In this document: piece after piece, positions 1 to 7,931 of the stretch
Numbering within the stretch: the stretch's first letter is position 1
Layout: the number at the start of each line of letters is the position of its first letter
Virus record (IMG/VR): IMGVR_UViG_3300032236_000862
Location: 1 to 64,000 of that record
Length of the DNA: 64,000 nt
Reading direction: 5' to 3' (one strand)
DNA from: a virus
Notes under the pieces: model-generated
Databases searched by the model: none
What the model was told of the DNA's origin: nothing
What the model saw: only the letters and a program-made list of their open reading frames with translations
Position numbers and translations under genes: made by a program

Positions 1-1282
1 CCTTTTCAGCAGACTTTGCTGCAGATTTTGCTACGTCCTTTTCTAATACTTTAGCTTCCTTACCAAACATCTTTTCTATGGACTTCATAAGCAGCTTATT
101 ATTTACGGCATTTACGCCTCCACCCAAAAGACCGCCGCCAAGTTGTGAAAGAACACTTGCAGGTCCGCTTGCTTGTGGGAATGTCTCAAGTATTCCCTTA
201 AGCTTCATTAAGCCATGTGTAACACCTGGGAACTGTTCGGCCATCTTTGTAAGGCCTTCAGTAACGGCAGCAGAAGCGTTAGTTGCAGTATCGTATCCGG
301 CTACTAGTCCGCTTTGAGTAGCTCCAAGAAGTTTATTCTGAGCTGAGTTATTTCTAAAGTTAGCTGCAAAAGGATTGTCTTTGCCCATTCCACCCATAAT
401 ACCTAGGGTGGTATTAACATTGCTAAGATCTGATGCTGCTAAATTTGAACCCTTTTTAGCACGAAGAACCATAGCATCTTGCAACACTGACATGAGTTGC
501 TGATTGCCGCCTGCCAAAGCGCTTAAGCTTTGATAGCCGGTAGAGTTCTGGTTCATAAAGGTGCCCATAGCATCGCTGGCGTTCTTTACGTGCTTACCCA
601 AACGGTTATAGATAGCATTGATAATCGTTGTTGGGTTTTGCAAATCACCGTTAGCATCACGGATATCGCTACGCTTAATACCAGCACGAATCATATTCAT
701 ACCGTTAATGCCGGCAATAGCGCCAGCAGCTTGTTCGTTGCTCATTCCGGTCATGGCACTTAAGCCACCGACCTGACCCATAATTCTTTGAGAGGTTGCT
801 GTGTTGGCCGCATAACCTTGGGAGGCAAGGGCAGCTTGAGCCATAACTGGGCTCATAGCACTTGTGGCTCCGCCGCCTACCTGCTTGTTAGCCATAGCAA
901 TTGCTTGGTTAACACTCATGCCTGAGTAACCGGCATAGGTAGCTGCACCCATATACTGGGTGACAGCTGAGCCCACACTTGGTGCGGCCTGCATCAACGC
1001 AGCACCGCCTGTAACAACGCCCATACCTAACGCACTGGCTGCAGACTTAGCAAAAGATCCTAAGCCAAGTTTGCTACCGCCGCCGCCATTATCGTTAATG
1101 GAGTTGGCGACCTTCTTTGCGTCCTCGCCTGCTTTGCCCATGAGGGAAGCAATCTTTTCAGCAATAGTCTCTACTTTTTCAAATAGCTTTAGGAAAGAGT
1201 CTTCAAACTCCTCATATTGCTTTTCTTTAATAGCAAAGTCGCCAAGACCGCCCTCTTGATCTTCTGGGCTAAACAGGTTCAT
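1..1282 (-). CDS. Tail tape measure-like protein (N-terminal part, cut by window edge)
   Basis: The frame is open from an ATG at complement 1282-1280 through the left edge, so only about 427 N-terminal codons are seen. An AAGGCGG ribosome site precedes the start, which lies 3 nt after the stop of the 46-codon gene upstream. Residues about 10-60 are charged and coiled-coil-like, then comes a poly-Gly linker and long Ala/Gly/Met-rich helical and hydrophobic stretches. In contractile-tail phages the tape measure follows sheath, tube and the tail-assembly chaperones, exactly the order here. The call rests on composition and position; no catalytic motif is visible in the part present. Confidence 0.65.
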   Translation of the reverse strand, partial: MNLFSPEDQEGGLGDFAIKEKQYEEFEDSFLKLFEKVETIAEKIASLMGKAGEDAKKVANSINDNGGGGSKLGLGSFAKSAASALGMGVVTGGAALMQAAPSVGSAVTQYMGAATYAGYSGMSVNQAIAMANKQVGGGATSAMSPVMAQAALASQGYAANTATSQRIMGQVGGLSAMTGMSNEQAAGAIAGINGMNMIRAGIKRSDIRDANGDLQNPTTIINAIYNRLGKHVKNASDAMGTFMNQNSTGYQSLSALAGGNQQLMSVLQDAMVLRAKKGSNLAASDLSNVNTTLGIMGGMGKDNPFAANFRNNSAQNKLLGATQSGLVAGYDTATNASAAVTEGLTKMAEQFPGVTHGLMKLKGILETFPQASGPASVLSQLGGGLLGGGVNAVNNKLLMKSIEKMFGKEAKVLEKDVAKSAAKSAEK

Positions 1283-1285
1283 ACA

Positions 1286-1426
1286 TCACCGCCTTATACG
1301 ATCAATAGCTTTATTTATCCAGTTTATTCGTTCCCTAAAAGAAAGGGTACGAATCTCGTTGTAAGTCCATCCTGGATATTGAAGCGATAAAGCTTCATAG
1401 ACATCCATGAGGGACTCATAGTCCAT
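1286..1426 (-). CDS. Small tail-assembly chaperone-like protein (46 aa)
   Basis: A 46-codon frame starts (ATG at complement 1426) one base after the stop of the 274-codon gene and ends 3 nt before the tape measure. It is helical with a Trp/Tyr/Arg-rich core (PGWTYNEIRTLSFRERINW). A short protein between a chaperone-like gene and the tape measure matches the layout of T4 gp26/gp51-type or frameshifted tail-assembly chaperones. I see no X-XXY-YYZ slippery heptamer at the junction, so it is probably translated by reinitiation. Function is inferred from position. Confidence 0.6.
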   Translation of the reverse strand: MDYESLMDVYEALSLQYPGWTYNEIRTLSFRERINWINKAIDRIRR

Positions 1427-1427
1427 T

Positions 1428-2252
1428 TCACCGAAAGATATCCGCCAGGGTTAGTGGCAGCTTTACCTCCTGATTACAAGAGGTACATTCCTTAGTTAGT
1501 TTGTCGAGTTGTGGGCCTGGGTTGCGGTCTGATATCTGTTCTAAAATCTCTCTACGATCTTTTAGGCTAAGGTTCCTTACCTCATCTGTGGTAAGTACCG
1601 GCCTGCCATTAATAGAGATAATGCAATGCTTGAGGAGAATTGTATCCAACTCAGCACTAGTTTTTGTGGCTGAAGCCACAATGGCTTTTTGAGCAGAACC
1701 CTTAGGCAATGAGATAACTACTTCTCCGGCCTTACAAGTCATGCTGAATTCCAAAGGACTTTCAAGCTTCTTTAAAGGAACGTCTTGCTCGAGATCAACT
1801 TCAAAAACCTGCTCTTCACCACACTTTGGGCATGCGCCTGGCCCAAGCTTGATTACAGAACCGAAGGTCTTATTTCTAATCTCTAAAAGAATAAGCTCCC
1901 TATCAGCAGCGTAGAGCTGATCTAGCAAGCCAGGGGTGGCCGCTTCGTCACCGATCTTTACGGTAGCTCGTTCTAAAATTTCCATAAGAGACTTTCCAGG
2001 ATCTGAGATCCTAGCTAAAGCCTCTTCATCTGCCCCATTAAGTTCTCTAACCTCAACGGAGTCTATAGTCATTCCGGTGAACGGGTCTACTATTCCAATC
2101 ATGAGGTTAACTTTTGGGTTAGGAGGAGGGGCCATCTTAGTAGACGGCCTCTTCTCCTCAACCTGTTCCGATTGATTTAAAGCCTCCTGAACTAGCCTGT
2201 TAGCTAGCTCAGGATTGGCTTCCGCATTTATAGTCTTTGTATCTGTAGCCAT
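1428..2252 (-). CDS. T4 gp26-like baseplate/tail assembly protein with zinc-type Cys pairs
   Basis: The protein has 274 residues. The disordered acidic N-terminus is followed by a motif typical of this phage family (VNLMIGIVDPFTGMTI-type strand), a helical region, and two Cys pairs, CPKC (about residue 140) and CTSC near the C-terminus, which could bind one zinc ion. It lies directly downstream of the tail tube gene and upstream of a 46-codon gene and the tape measure. That is where T4-like phages place baseplate-hub or tail-assembly chaperone proteins. Assignment is by order and overall pattern; the zinc site is an inference. Confidence 0.6.
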   Translation of the reverse strand: MATDTKTINAEANPELANRLVQEALNQSEQVEEKRPSTKMAPPPNPKVNLMIGIVDPFTGMTIDSVEVRELNGADEEALARISDPGKSLMEILERATVKIGDEAATPGLLDQLYAADRELILLEIRNKTFGSVIKLGPGACPKCGEEQVFEVDLEQDVPLKKLESPLEFSMTCKAGEVVISLPKGSAQKAIVASATKTSAELDTILLKHCIISINGRPVLTTDEVRNLSLKDRREILEQISDRNPGPQLDKLTKECTSCNQEVKLPLTLADIFR

Positions 2253-2277
2253 TTTGTTTACCCTTTAGTTAGATTGT

Positions 2278-2910
2278 TTAGCGAGTGATTGCTGGAGCTG
2301 TGGTTGCCAAGCTTGGAGCATAAGATACTTCAAAGCCTTCATGAACCAAAGTCATCTCTTCCACCATAAGTGTGTTAGAGCCTGCATCAAGGTTGCTGTA
2401 AGCAAGTGATGTAATCCAGGCATTGTATACCTTGAAACGAAGTGAAGTGTGCTGGGTTGAGTCGCCAAGACCAGCTTGAGTTCCACCCTGGCCTGTTGAG
2501 GCTCCTACGTTAGGGTGTGATAGGACCTGAATGTCCAAATCAACACGGAACTCAGAACCAACATCGTTTGTTCCAGCTGCAAGGGTTGGGGTCAAGACTG
2601 AGAACAGACGTGACATCCAATCCCAGCTACCTGACTGACCGATCATTGAACCACGGGTAAGCGTGATTGGGGTAAATGCGGTCTGACCAGGAATCTGGTG
2701 AACGTTGGTGTTGAAGCCACCTTCACGGTATGCGATTGTTTCTGTGGCGATGCTTAGACCGGAAACAGAGACAAATCCCATAGTTCCAAAGATTCCGCCA
2801 CTTGATGAGCTTAGCTTGCCAGACTTATCGCCTGGTGAGCTAAATGTCACAAGAAACTTAAAATTACGGATTGGATCTGTCTGAACCGTAGATAGTGAGT
2901 ATGTTGCCAT
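2278..2910 (-). CDS. Tail tube protein (T4 gp19-like)
   Basis: This 210-residue protein forms the inner tube of a contractile tail. The N-terminus has the usual family pattern DPIRNFKFLV, then GFVSVSGLSIATETIAYREGG and the loop QIPGQTAFTPITLTRG before SWDWMSRLF. These match the gp19/Hcp-like tube fold. It follows the sheath gene by 14 nt with a GGAG-type ribosome site, so the two are co-transcribed as in other myoviruses. Length is slightly above the T4 protein's (about 163 residues), from a Ser/Gly-rich early loop and a longer tail. Confidence 0.9.
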   Translation of the reverse strand: MATYSLSTVQTDPIRNFKFLVTFSSPGDKSGKLSSSSGGIFGTMGFVSVSGLSIATETIAYREGGFNTNVHQIPGQTAFTPITLTRGSMIGQSGSWDWMSRLFSVLTPTLAAGTNDVGSEFRVDLDIQVLSHPNVGASTGQGGTQAGLGDSTQHTSLRFKVYNAWITSLAYSNLDAGSNTLMVEEMTLVHEGFEVSYAPSLATTAPAITR

Positions 2911-2924
2911 TTTCTATATTCTCC

Positions 2925-4685
2925 TTACGCTGTTGCGCTTCCGGTTAGTTGTGACAACTTGACCACAACAAACTCTGCTGGATATTCGAGTGCAACGCCT
3001 ACTTCAATATTCACATATCCATTTGAAATGGATGAGAATGGGTTGATAGTAGAGTCACAGATTACATAGTAAGCCTGCGAGGAATTTGTTCCACGCAAAC
3101 CACCTTGCTGCCAATAAGTAAGCAAGAAGCCACCGATAGCAGACTTGAGCTGAGTCCAAAGATTAGCATCGTTGTTCTCGAAGACGGCAAACTGTGAAAG
3201 CTGTGCGATCTGCTTTTCGATGTAAATCAATGAGCGGCGTAGGTTGATATAGCGGTTGCCTGGGTTATTAGTAAGAGTACGACCACCCATAATAACAATA
3301 CCTGCACCTGGGACGTTGCGGATAGTGTTGACAGGGTTGATAGATGAGTTGAGGCTGTTCAGGTCAGCATTTGTAAACTGGTACTCTGTAGAGAGTGCGT
3401 TTGCAAGCTGGTTCTGAAGACCTGCTGGAGTCTTCTGAGGTCCACGAAGGATATCGGTTGCAATGTATTGTCCTACAACCATTCCGCCTGGAGCCTGTAG
3501 AGAAGTAGTTCCCTGAGACTTAGTTGCATCTGGGACGTAAACCCATGGCCAGTATGCGGCTGCAAGGTTTCCGTAGTTACCGCCAATGTCAGCAACAGTG
3601 TTAACAATCTGGTTCTGAGCAGCTGTAGCTGAACCAAGTCCAGATGGAGTATCAACGACTGCAAATGCATCTGTGCGTGTAGATGCATAGCTGATTGCAT
3701 CAGCGTGCATTTGAGCAGCAGTTGCTGCTGTGCTTGCATATGAAGCATCTGGAGCATAAAGAACCAAAGAGCTTCCTACGCTGTCAAAGTTAGTCCATGC
3801 TGTCTTGTAAGCAGCGGTGTTAGGTGTTGAACCGTCTGTGCCGCCTGCAAGAGTAACTGCTGCGCCACCTGTGTATGGGAACTTAGCATTGTTAATGTTT
3901 GATACTACACCCAAGGTAGTAGAAGTAGCATTGACAATTGAAGCAATATAGTTAGGGTCTGAAGCATTCATGCTGAGATCAGTAAACTGCTCTACAACAG
4001 CGGTGCTTGTGTTTCCGTTAACTGTTACATTCTGAGTTACAGTGATACCAAAACGGGTTGAAGTTCCGCCAGGAACAATCTGAACCTGGTAGTTCTGTGA
4101 CCATGCGCCTGCATTATCAGCAGATAAAGTAAAGCAAACGCCTGGAGTTACAGTAGCTGTGGCAGAAGCGCCGGTTACTGCTGTACCTGTTGCAGCGTTT
4201 GTAACTGTGAAGCTAGTGGTTGTTGGAACTGTTCCAATTAGCACACCGCTCAAGTTAAACGCAGTGGTGCTAAGACCAGTGATGCTTACAGTCTGTCCCA
4301 CAGAGAATCCGTGAGCAGCTGAGGTTGTGTAGGATACTACGCCGCCTGAAGCAGATGCCGCAGTAACGGTTGCTGTAAGGGTTGTAGATCCGTCAGTAAA
4401 CGATGCAGAACCGGTTGTTGCGCCTGTTCCTAGAACACGGTTTACATAAAGGTTACGGCCACCATTTGAGAAGTAGTGATACGCAGCCCATGTTGTTGGG
4501 TAGGAGTTGTTTAATCCACCATAAATATTTTGGAAGTCACGCCAGGTTCCACAAAGTGTTGGAACAACTGGACCCTGTGGTAGGGTACCTGAGAAAGCAC
4601 CACACGCAGCACTGAAGTCTGTTGGTGTGATAGCTTGCTGTAATGCGACTTCTTGGATATACACTCCGGGACGTTGGTATGTCAT
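2925..4685 (-). CDS. Contractile tail sheath protein with inserted beta domain
   Basis: The N-terminus YQRPGVYIQEV is the hallmark of phage sheath proteins, and the C-terminal half (INLRRSLIYIEKQI, FENNDANLWTQLKSAIGGFLLTYWQQGGLRG) is the conserved sheath core. Between about residues 93 and 175 a Thr/Ser/Ala-rich beta segment is inserted (AAHGFSVGQTVSITGL, then TTTSFTV). Similar segments occur in the 1250-residue tail protein and in the decoration-like protein at 41.0-42.0 kb. The protein has 586 residues, against about 660 in T4. It heads the sheath-tube-chaperone-tape measure run. Confidence 0.93.
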   Translation of the reverse strand: MTYQRPGVYIQEVALQQAITPTDFSAACGAFSGTLPQGPVVPTLCGTWRDFQNIYGGLNNSYPTTWAAYHYFSNGGRNLYVNRVLGTGATTGSASFTDGSTTLTATVTAASASGGVVSYTTSAAHGFSVGQTVSITGLSTTAFNLSGVLIGTVPTTTSFTVTNAATGTAVTGASATATVTPGVCFTLSADNAGAWSQNYQVQIVPGGTSTRFGITVTQNVTVNGNTSTAVVEQFTDLSMNASDPNYIASIVNATSTTLGVVSNINNAKFPYTGGAAVTLAGGTDGSTPNTAAYKTAWTNFDSVGSSLVLYAPDASYASTAATAAQMHADAISYASTRTDAFAVVDTPSGLGSATAAQNQIVNTVADIGGNYGNLAAAYWPWVYVPDATKSQGTTSLQAPGGMVVGQYIATDILRGPQKTPAGLQNQLANALSTEYQFTNADLNSLNSSINPVNTIRNVPGAGIVIMGGRTLTNNPGNRYINLRRSLIYIEKQIAQLSQFAVFENNDANLWTQLKSAIGGFLLTYWQQGGLRGTNSSQAYYVICDSTINPFSSISNGYVNIEVGVALEYPAEFVVVKLSQLTGSATA

Positions 4686-4747
4686 TTGAGGTTTCTCCTT
4701 AAGAGATTAGGTTGTTAGAAAGGGTTAGGAATAGTAGGCTGGGTAGT

Positions 4748-5347
4748 TTACGAGGTAAAGGTTGATGTCTGAGTTGTGAACGTGATGTGTGGGTTGTGTA
4801 GTACTTCGTACATTTGGTCTAGCGAATTCTCAAAGATCTCTGCGCTAATGCGAAGATTAAAGACGTTACTAAACAGGCGCTTATCCTGCTCAGTGCTATC
4901 TCTCTTTGAGAACCCTAATACATCAAGACGACGAACAGTGTTGTCTTGAGGTACGTGTAGCTGGCCAAATCTAAGGGGTAGTCTACCAAAGGAAAGCAAA
5001 GATGCGATGATCTGGCGATCATGGCGGGGCTGACGAGCCCAGGTGCTTACCTGGTAGATGAGGTCTACTGGGATAGGGTATCCAGTATTGTATTGAGTGT
5101 TTGGGTCTAGGGTAACCCCAGTATCAGGCAGATAGCTGATTGGGATGTAACCACGGTGGGCACGAGAAGTATCTTCTCTGATCCCTACAAGATCCACAGT
5201 GATATATGGGTAAGACTGCTGACGGAGTTCCTTATCAGGTTGTCCATAGTAAACAGCTACAGGGCGTGAGCTATTGCCGCCATCTGAAACGGTAATCCCA
5301 GACAGTAGGCTCTTTAGAGCAGCGTCTTCATTTAAAATAAAAGGCAT
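4748..5347 (-). CDS. Neck/tail-terminator-like protein
   Basis: This 199-residue protein lies between an 88-codon gene and the sheath. It has a typical tail-terminator pattern: an N-terminal helix, AVYYGQPDKELRQQSYPYITVDLVGI, then IPVDLIYQVSTWARQPRHDRQIIASLL and a C-terminal strand-rich part with FNLRISAEIF. Proteins of this kind cap the tail tube or join it to the head. No enzyme motif is present. The exact neck role (terminator or completion protein) is inferred from its place upstream of the sheath. Confidence 0.6.
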   Translation of the reverse strand: MPFILNEDAALKSLLSGITVSDGGNSSRPVAVYYGQPDKELRQQSYPYITVDLVGIREDTSRAHRGYIPISYLPDTGVTLDPNTQYNTGYPIPVDLIYQVSTWARQPRHDRQIIASLLSFGRLPLRFGQLHVPQDNTVRRLDVLGFSKRDSTEQDKRLFSNVFNLRISAEIFENSLDQMYEVLHNPHITFTTQTSTFTS

Positions 5348-5348
5348 C

Positions 5349-5615
5349 TTAGCTCCCCATCATAAAAGTGCGCATGGCAGGATTTGGGGGAGTATCTTGA
5401 GTTCCATACTCCAGAGTAAGGATCTGATCCTCTAGGTGCTCTGGGTAGGTAATCTTATGTTGCTTACCGTCATGCTTGAGAGAAACCTGGGAGACGATGT
5501 GCGAAGGCCAACCATAGTCAGACAGATGGCTGCGAAGTTTATTGGTGTAAGCAGGAGTAACTGATTTCTCCACACGCCTAATTGAGTCTTTAAAGATAGA
5601 TGAGAATTTAGCCAC
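5349..5615 (-). CDS. Small neck/connector-associated protein
   Basis: This frame of 88 codons starts with GTG at complement 5615, overlaps the preceding 54-codon gene by 8 nt, and ends one base before the 199-residue protein. It has an N-terminal basic helix (FKDSIRRVEKSV), then WPSHIVSQVSLKHDGKQHKITYP. I do not recognise the family. Tight coupling to the neck and sheath genes suggests a head-tail joining or tail-completion role. Confidence 0.6.
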   Translation of the reverse strand: MAKFSSIFKDSIRRVEKSVTPAYTNKLRSHLSDYGWPSHIVSQVSLKHDGKQHKITYPEHLEDQILTLEYGTQDTPPNPAMRTFMMGS

Positions 5616-5772
5616 GATTGCTGAGTACCTTCGAAAGCAAGTAGCCTACCGCAACAGATGAGAGAACCTTTTTGGTTCCTGATCCCGGCAATAGTCCCGA
5701 TGCTCCACGAATGAACTCAATCTTATCGGCGTCTGTCTCTTGTTCGAGCAGGCGCTTAGCAAGGTAAATCAT
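5608..5772 (-). CDS. Small hydrophobic protein (54 aa)
   Basis: The ATG at complement 5772 has a perfect AGGAGG ribosome site 5 nt upstream, and the stop overlaps the next GTG start. The product is MIYLAKRLLEQE, an acidic stretch, then a hydrophobic helix (KKVLSSVAVGYLLSKVL). It is the first gene after the terminator at 5852-5870, so the neck-sheath unit must start from a promoter just upstream or by read-through. No family recognised. Confidence 0.6.
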   Translation of the reverse strand: MIYLAKRLLEQETDADKIEFIRGASGLLPGSGTKKVLSSVAVGYLLSKVLSNRG

Positions 5773-5843
5773 CAGATCCTCCTAAAGAGGCGTAGGGGTA
5801 CTTCTGCAGGGTTCCAGATCTCTCTGGCGTCAAGGCAATAATA

Positions 5844-5870
5844 AAGGAAAAAGCCCCCTCGTGGGGGGCT
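5844..5870 (-). terminator. Intrinsic terminator (minus strand)
   Basis: A 7-bp stem, AGCCCCC (5852-5858) with GGGGGCT (5864-5870), loop 5 nt, is followed on the minus strand by a T-tract (A-run 5847-5851 on the plus strand). It closes the transcript that carries the small Lys-rich genes. Confidence 0.85.
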
Positions 5871-5876
5871 AAATCT

Positions 5877-6056
5877 TTACTTCTTTTTCTTAACCTTCTT
5901 GGCCAAGGCCTTATCCATCTTTTCATCTTCTTTGCGAGAAGGCTTCTTCTTGTCCATCTTCTTGTCCGCAGCCTCGAACTTCTTCTTCTGAGCTGGGGTC
6001 ATGCCCTTTTCAAGCTTCTTGTCCTGCTCTTTATCGGACATCTTCTTTTTAGACAT
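5877..6056 (-). CDS. Lys-rich small protein (59 aa)
   Basis: The ATG at complement 6056 overlaps the stop of the Cys-rich 29-codon gene (TAATG). About 40 percent of residues are Lys, with Asp/Glu in between (MSKKKMSDKEQDKKLEK, PAQKKKFEAADKKMDKKK). It is last in a run of four tiny overlapping genes and ends just before a strong terminator. Basic, unstructured composition suggests nucleic-acid or virion-interior binding; family not recognised. Confidence 0.65.
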   Translation of the reverse strand: MSKKKMSDKEQDKKLEKGMTPAQKKKFEAADKKMDKKKPSRKEDEKMDKALAKKVKKKK

Positions 6057-6145
6057 TACTTGCCTTTCTTAGGTGTTGACTTGGTCTTCTTGCAAGCGCC
6101 CTTGCAGGCAGGCTTTGAACAGCCGCATCCACATGCTTTACACAT
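6056..6145 (-). CDS. Cys-rich metallothionein-like miniprotein (29 aa)
   Basis: The product MCKACGCGCSKPACKGACKK then TKSTPKKGK has six Cys (2, 5, 7, 9, 14, 18) spaced C-x2-C-x-C-x-C-x4-C-x3-C. This is close to metallothionein-style metal binding. The stop and the next start share the A of TAATG, and the start lies 2 nt after the upstream gene's stop, so it is translationally coupled in a four-gene run. The metal-binding role is inferred from spacing only. Confidence 0.6.
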   Translation of the reverse strand: MCKACGCGCSKPACKGACKKTKSTPKKGK

Positions 6146-6147
6146 AT

Positions 6148-6339
6148 CTACTTACCCTTCTTGTGAGCCTTGTGCCACTGACGGCCAGCGGCAATACCAT
6201 CTTTCACAGTCTTAATCTTAGCATCTTTTTTGGTCAAGTCCATAGTAGGACCTCCACCATCTGGATGGCTTACTATAACGTCACCTTTTTTGTTCTTAAC
6301 AAATTTATGGGTTTTTCCGGCAATCTTTACTTTTGCCAT
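6148..6339 (-). CDS. Basic small protein (63 aa)
   Basis: MAKVKIAGKTHKFVKNKKGDVIVSHPDGGG looks like a short beta-hairpin domain, followed by a Lys-rich helix and the end GRQWHKAHKKGK. The start overlaps the previous stop (TAATG). Strongly basic. Same translationally coupled run as its neighbours, and probably virion- or DNA-associated. Family not recognised. Confidence 0.65.
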   Translation of the reverse strand: MAKVKIAGKTHKFVKNKKGDVIVSHPDGGGPTMDLTKKDAKIKTVKDGIAAGRQWHKAHKKGK

Positions 6340-6506
6340 TATCCGACCTTCTTGAGCCTTGGGTTCTTCTTCTTGGCTCCCTTTGAAGCTCCTCGTGAAG
6401 ATGCTGCCAAAATTCGGTCTGCCGCCTTTTGGGAGACGCCTTCCTTCTTAGCAATCTTTGCAGAAGCTTTTTCAAAGCCGGGATGTTTCTTTGTACTTTT
6501 AGTCAT
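6339..6506 (-). CDS. Basic helix-rich small protein (55 aa)
   Basis: The product begins MTKSTKKHPGFEKASAKIAKKEG, then VSQKAADRILAASSRGASKGAKKKNPRLKKV. I recall this style of protein (an Ala-rich helix followed by KKKNPRLKKV) as a recurring hypothetical in phages with many tiny structural ORFs. It ends in TAATG overlap with the next gene. Function unknown; basic charge suggests nucleic-acid contact. Confidence 0.65.
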   Translation of the reverse strand: MTKSTKKHPGFEKASAKIAKKEGVSQKAADRILAASSRGASKGAKKKNPRLKKVG

Positions 6507-6511
6507 GGTAA

Positions 6512-7015
6512 TTACCCTACGTTATAGATTGTTAAGTTAGCTGACGGGGAAGCTGGACGGGTTGGGTTTGTACCCGCTGCTGTAGCAAGAAGGGACATTC
6601 CTGATGCGCCAGACCACCAGTGAAATTGAATGTAGTCATTTGGCAGCACAGAAATAGGAGCTTCAATGTTTGCTAAAACCTGTGAGCCCTGCGCACTAGC
6701 TGTGGTAAAAGTAAAAGCAGAGGATGGAACTTGAACGCCGTTTTTAGAGAACCAAGTTGTGATGTGATAATCACTTGTACCGCCAGTGAAGTTAAACTGA
6801 CCTAAAAAGTTAAGGTTGTATGTTCCTGGGTTTGTAAAAACAACCTTACTTTTATCCGATGGGTTGAGGGTCATACCCCTGCTGATATTGGTTGTGTCCC
6901 AAGTAATAAGGTTATCTGTGGTGGTTCCTCCGCTAGCTTGATTTGTGCTTAAAGCAAAGTTGCCATAGTAAAGAATGGCTGCGGGAATTACAGGGGTGTT
7001 TAGACGGATGCTCAC
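6512..7015 (-). CDS. C1q/TNF-like jelly-roll virion protein
   Basis: This 167-residue protein has a pattern of beta strands typical of C1q-like trimeric heads: GTYNLNFLGQFNF, DYHITTWFSKNGVQVPSS, NIEAPISVLPNDYIQFHWWSG. Such domains form knobs on tail fibres, baseplates or capsid decorations and bind receptors or sugars. It overlaps the 101-codon gene upstream by 4 nt. Assignment to the jelly-roll fold is by pattern; the attachment site on the virion is unknown. Confidence 0.6.
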   Translation of the reverse strand: MSIRLNTPVIPAAILYYGNFALSTNQASGGTTTDNLITWDTTNISRGMTLNPSDKSKVVFTNPGTYNLNFLGQFNFTGGTSDYHITTWFSKNGVQVPSSAFTFTTASAQGSQVLANIEAPISVLPNDYIQFHWWSGASGMSLLATAAGTNPTRPASPSANLTIYNVG

Positions 7016-7317
7016 TTTAATACCGCCAGTACAGATACGCTGGATGAGGCAGATGAGATTGCGTAAATTAACTCATTAGGTGCTAGGTTGTCAATTGATA
7101 CAGAAGTTCCTGGCAGCAAAGTAAGGCCATAGGATGATGAGGTTACTGAAGAAGAACCTACATATACTGTAGCGACAAGATCTACATTTTGAATAACAAT
7201 GCTCATGTTATTCCATGTTGGGTAGTTTTCCCCGTTAACAGTTAGGGTCGGATCTGCCGGGGTAAGAGATACTGGAGTTGAGCTGTTTAAAGCTACAACG
7301 TTATGTGATAGTGCCAT
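7012..7317 (-). CDS. Small beta-rich virion protein
   Basis: The 101 residues show IVIQNVDLVATVYVGSSSVTSSSYGLTLLPGTSVSIDNLAPNE-type strands and end in AISSASSSVSVLAVL. This is a beta-sandwich pattern common in short phage head-fibre or decoration proteins that carry one exposed domain. It is coupled to the jelly-roll gene downstream. No catalytic residues are seen. Confidence 0.55.
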   Translation of the reverse strand: MALSHNVVALNSSTPVSLTPADPTLTVNGENYPTWNNMSIVIQNVDLVATVYVGSSSVTSSSYGLTLLPGTSVSIDNLAPNELIYAISSASSSVSVLAVLK

Positions 7318-7326
7318 GGTATTTCC

Positions 7327-7902
7327 TTAGTAGGTCGTAGGGTCAAAAGCAGAGTAGTTTGCATAGTGCTGGAACTGTGGATCGTTTACCAACTCTTCTG
7401 CGTTCACCTGCTCACAGATAACTCTAAGCAAGGTGTAGTTAGCCCCGATTATACCTTCAGGCAGCACCCTAGTAGGGGTAAATACTTCATTACGGAATAT
7501 GATGCGGTCACGTAGATAGAAGTCAGGGTTAAGCTCTACGTTGGCTAGCTCTGGCACATTGTTTGCGTTGGCGCCGTAGAAGTTCAGGCTATTCTCAATA
7601 ACGTCTACGTTAACAATAAGGGTAAGGCGGTCGGTGTTATAGAAACCACGGTCTGACTGTACGGTAACGCCCTGCTCTAGTTGGGCGCTTACTACAGGAA
7701 TAGTTAGTGGGTTCTTCCAGACACGTCCGCCGCTTACTGCACCTGTGTCATAGACCGGGTCCACCACGGTATTGGCAGAGTCAAAAAGCCACCAAGCTAC
7801 GCTAGTGCCTACAGTCTTCTGAAGCTCTACGGTGGTTCCGGACACGAAAGAGGCACGTTCGGACAGAACGCTAAATCTACCTTGCCTATTTTCTCCACGC
7901 AT
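7327..7902 (-). CDS. Head-tail/neck-like structural protein
   Basis: The 191-residue protein is rich in strands and in Asn/Val, with an Arg-rich start (MRGENRQGRFSVLSERAS) and a C-terminus LLRVICEQVNAEELVNDPQF. It follows the glycosyltransferase gene and precedes two small virion proteins. No family recognised with confidence. Its length and position among structural genes suggest a neck or baseplate component. At 7559-7571 it contains a near copy (one mismatch) of the dispersed YCAACACAAACAM motif. Confidence 0.5.
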   Translation of the reverse strand: MRGENRQGRFSVLSERASFVSGTTVELQKTVGTSVAWWLFDSANTVVDPVYDTGAVSGGRVWKNPLTIPVVSAQLEQGVTVQSDRGFYNTDRLTLIVNVDVIENSLNFYGANANNVPELANVELNPDFYLRDRIIFRNEVFTPTRVLPEGIIGANYTLLRVICEQVNAEELVNDPQFQHYANYSAFDPTTY

Positions 7903-7931
7903 AGGAGTAGTCTACCTCTCGGTTAGGGGGA

